A DNA stretch of 64,000 nucleotides from Pseudocercospora fijiensis CIRAD86. Lineage: Eukaryota > Ascomycota > Dothideomycetes > Mycosphaerellales > Mycosphaerellaceae. Position 1 is the stretch's first letter. Every line of letters begins with the position of its first letter. This document shows, piece after piece, positions 61,418 to 64,000 of the stretch. The stretch covers positions 1,541,468-1,605,467 of the forward strand of contig NW_006921543.1 of assembly GCF_000340215.1 (NCBI RefSeq). Direction: 5' to 3'. The notes below the pieces were generated by a model that did not search any database, had not been told where the DNA came from, and saw nothing but the letters and a program-made list of their open reading frames with translations. The position numbers were made by a program, and so were the translations under genes.

Positions 61418-62199
61418 ACTCTTATATTATAATTGCGGTTATAGCAGATGCGTCTGCTAGCTATAGGTCGTAGTATAGTAACGCTACCTAGGCTCGAACC
61501 CTAATTGCGCTATCTATCCCTAGATATAGCTCGACTATTATACCTCGCTAACTAAATTTTATCGTATATCGTCTATTAGAACGTCCGGTATACTATCTAT
61601 GCCGTTATCGCAGCCTTAGCTATCTTAGTCTAGTATATTCTTGCTTACCTAGTAGTCTACTATTATCTAATCCGGCTATTATCGAGGCAATCCGATATGT
61701 CCTTACGTTATAGTGCTAACGGACCCGTATACGGACTTGTTAGGCTATATACTAGTTTGTGTGTGGTTATTGTGTACGTAATAAAATGCTACGATTAACT
61801 CGGTTAGTATTCGGTTCTTAAAACTATTAACTTGTAATATTGTAGAATAGATAGCAGTTAGTTCGTCTACCCGGGATATACGTCCGAAATTATAGTATAT
61901 TTTCGAACGACTACAATTCTCGAAAACTAATTTCTCCCCCGATCGATTAGACAATAACGCCCTAATCCAACTATATCTTTTATTATTTATCTACCCGAAT
62001 ATAAACCTACTATAACCGAGATAGTCCGAGCAAATTAGTAACCTTACCGCCGCTAAGATTTACCCTAATTGTTACTAACCCTCGGGTCTAGCTTACTTAC
62101 GTATTACGCTCCGTATACTAACGGCGTTCTCTAGGGTAGGTTTTACAGATTACCTCCTCCTACTACTATATATTATATAGTAAATTATTAATAGTATAA
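61418..62199. other. No recognised gene; possible Pol III B-box
   Basis: On the - strand GGGTTCGAGCCT (61490-61501) matches the B-box consensus of Pol III genes but for one base, with no convincing tRNA around it. A short - strand frame at 61745-61954 is open for 69 codons but resembles nothing I know. Confidence 0.3.
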
Positions 62200-62272
62200 T
62201 GCTAACTGTTTTGCCGCCTAGTAAACTGCCGGGCTATTGTCTATTTTCCTAGCCGGCAAAACGGTTAGCACT
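62200..62272. repeat. Fold-back element 3
   Basis: The left arm TGCTAACTGTTTTGCCGCCT pairs with the right arm AGCCGGCAAAACGGTTAGCA. It is the best-preserved hairpin of the three, about 73 bp. Confidence 0.78.
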
Positions 62273-62589
62273 CTTATATAGTCGCATTTATTATCCTATA
62301 GTTTAACGGGTTAGGGAAATATAAGGCGGTCTATATTGCTTAACTACTATATTTGCTTAGAGACGGTAGTATATATATATCGAATGCATTACGTGTAATA
62401 TACTTAGTATAGGCTTATATATACTCGAGCCTATCGATATATTATAGTTACTTCGCCTAGAATAGATCTATCGTCTCTAATATTTCCGAGATACCGCCCT
62501 ACGTAGCCTCGAGCTATACGGCTACTCCGATACGTATACTGTCTCGTATTCTCTAGCCTTCCTCCTATACTGTACTTACTATTCGATTA
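62273..62589. other. No gene seen
   Basis: AT-rich RIP-altered sequence between fold-back element 3 and the - strand ORF. Nothing was recognised. Confidence 0.4.
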
Positions 62590-64000
62590 GCGTTAGATAT
62601 CCCGTCTAATAATAAAGATATATACTTGTCGCGAATATAGTCGATTAAATCTTTACTTTTAAACTTAAGTTCTAGGACCTCCTTTACCTCCCCTAATACT
62701 TTATCGAGGTTAGCTATACTATATGCGTCTAGTAGCTTATAGTATACTGCCTCTAGAACCGGAATTACCTTAACGGTAAGATCTACTAAATCCTATTATA
62801 TAGGTAGCCCTACTACTCGGTATAGTAATCGGATGCTATTTACTATTAATAAGTAGTCTAGGTACTATTTCGCCTAGTATAGGATCGCGTCGGGAAAGTA
62901 CTCCTACTATACGCTCTTAATTAATATTGTCGTCGTCGTATAGAGTATTAATAGTAGATCGTCTAGATACGTATCTAGTAGTATTAACTTTATATACTAC
63001 GCGGCTAGATAATACCTATTTACGGTCGGGCAGTCTATTCGTATTACCGCTATCGTAACCGCTATCCTATCGATAACAAAGCCTACTAGACATATACGGT
63101 GCCTACTACTATCTAGTTTTACGAATGTATTATCTACGATTAATATTCTATCGCCCTCGGTATATAGCTCTAAAAGCTTAGGATAGGCGACGACTAGGTA
63201 CTTAAACCTATCCTTTACTATCTCCGGCTATATATAAAAGCCCGCGTATCTTAGTATATTTAGTTCTATGCCTACGGTCGAATAGTCCGGCTGTTTGATT
63301 TTCTTTATCTTTAGTAGCTACGAGACATCCTCGATAACCTTATCCGCTTGTTTTTTATTTAACCCCGCGTACCGATATACTAACCTAGCTACTACTTTAT
63401 ATACTTCTATCGAACGACCCCGGATATATATTATTATAAACTATATCCTAATTCGCTAGTATGCCTTCCGCGTACTATACTACTCTAGGTCTACTCGGTC
63501 GCTCTCGCTATAGTTATAACGCGTATTAGATTAGTCTATTATCTACTTGCCCGTAATCTATTTATATCTCCCCTTAGCCCCTATTATCTCTATAATCCCT
63601 CGCTATAGATACGTATCTTCTCTATCTCTACTGTCGCCGTACCGGTACGTTATACGAGTTTATTAACCTAATATATTAATATCGCATTTGCTTTTTATAA
63701 TACTAAATTCCCTCCGCTTCGCCTATCTATATATAAACTATTCGGCCGCCTAGAATAATAGGAATTAATACTTATAGATCCGATCTAGTAGCCTATACGC
63801 CCCTATTAGACGCTCGTATCGCGCCCTAGTATTATCTATTCTACTATCCTTCTACGAACTCGTACTAGAGCGCCGGGCAATCTTATAATTATTAGATATC
63901 GCTAGATAGCGGCGCTCCTCTCGCGATATATCTCCTCTAATAACTTCTCTCGCTCTCTTACGCCTCTGCCTAAGCACTAACGATCCTATTCGCGAACGGC
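62590..64000 (-). pseudogene. Unrecognised degraded ORF, - strand, runs off the window
   Basis: The - strand reads protein-like from the window edge down to about 62600: REERRYLAISNNYKIARRSS, YKVVARLVYRYAGLNKKQAD, YSTVGIELNILRYAGFYI, ILIVDNTFVKLDSSRHRICL, LEAVYYKLLDAYSIANLD and VKEVLELKFKSKDLIDYIRD. Stops are RIP-type. At least 450 codons remain. No family was recognised; the true start is outside. Confidence 0.45.

Noticed and set aside
61490..61501. Possible tRNA or SINE from a B-box-like GGGTTCGAGCCT on the - strand
   Set aside because: No cloverleaf or A-box at the right distance could be built; kept only as a note.
1..64000. Starship-type giant element (DUF3435 captain) or Helitron as the frame of the region
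   Set aside because: No convincing captain recombinase or Rep/helicase pair was seen; the helicase present is OrsD/RecQ-like and the rest is LTR elements.

Overview
The window is a graveyard of nested transposons from a filamentous ascomycete (Pezizomycotina) whose DNA has passed through repeat-induced point mutation (RIP). CpA and TpG are strikingly depleted, TpA and CTAG are in excess, and CpG is largely kept. Glutamine and tryptophan codons have become TAG or TAA in every readable protein frame, while TGA is rare. No intact protein gene is present: the longest ATG-started open frame in 64 kb is only 124 codons. Every coding feature below is therefore a pseudogene, recognised by reading through RIP-type stops. 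The exact species cannot be told from the sequence.

Layout. (1) 1-1648: a 30-bp tandem repeat, then about 185-bp tandem repeats, then a scrap of an inverted LTR. (2) About 1.75-48.4 kb: one old Ty3/Gypsy chromovirus, here called G2 (+ strand), split into four pieces by later insertions. G1 (3341-10439, - strand chromovirus, 5-bp target duplication CTAAC) sits in its 5' part. Element A (14094-26442, + strand, 12.3 kb Gypsy, 280-bp LTRs, 4-bp duplication CTAC) sits in its reverse transcriptase. A Ty1/Copia element (28198 to about 46792, - strand, about 304-bp LTRs, duplication CTCCG) sits in its integrase. The Copia element is itself split by element B (32186-44988, - strand, a second copy of A, 4-bp duplication TTAG). 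B carries a 383-bp hAT-like MITE (37428-37810, 8-bp duplication). This gives four levels of nesting: G2 > Copia > B > MITE. (3) About 48.5-52.0 kb: a long unrecognised degraded + strand reading frame with 36-bp repeats. (4) 52086-52556: 172-bp tandem repeats. (5) About 53.2-59.2 kb: an unrecognised short ORF and then a degraded OrsD-type RecQ-like helicase gene, a family often found near chromosome ends in fungi. (6) 59.2-64.0 kb: three small fold-back elements and unrecognised degraded frames, the last on the - strand and running off the window.

The most interesting items are as follows. A palindrome family occurs at 11 sites and separates the coding modules of A and B, with one copy in G1. 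A third ORF of about 920 codons lies downstream of pol in A and B, and its length differences between the copies keep the frame. The MITE has its empty site visible in A. RIP removed the second catalytic Asp of the reverse transcriptase in three families but spared A and B, where that codon pair is GAC-GAT (a CpG context).
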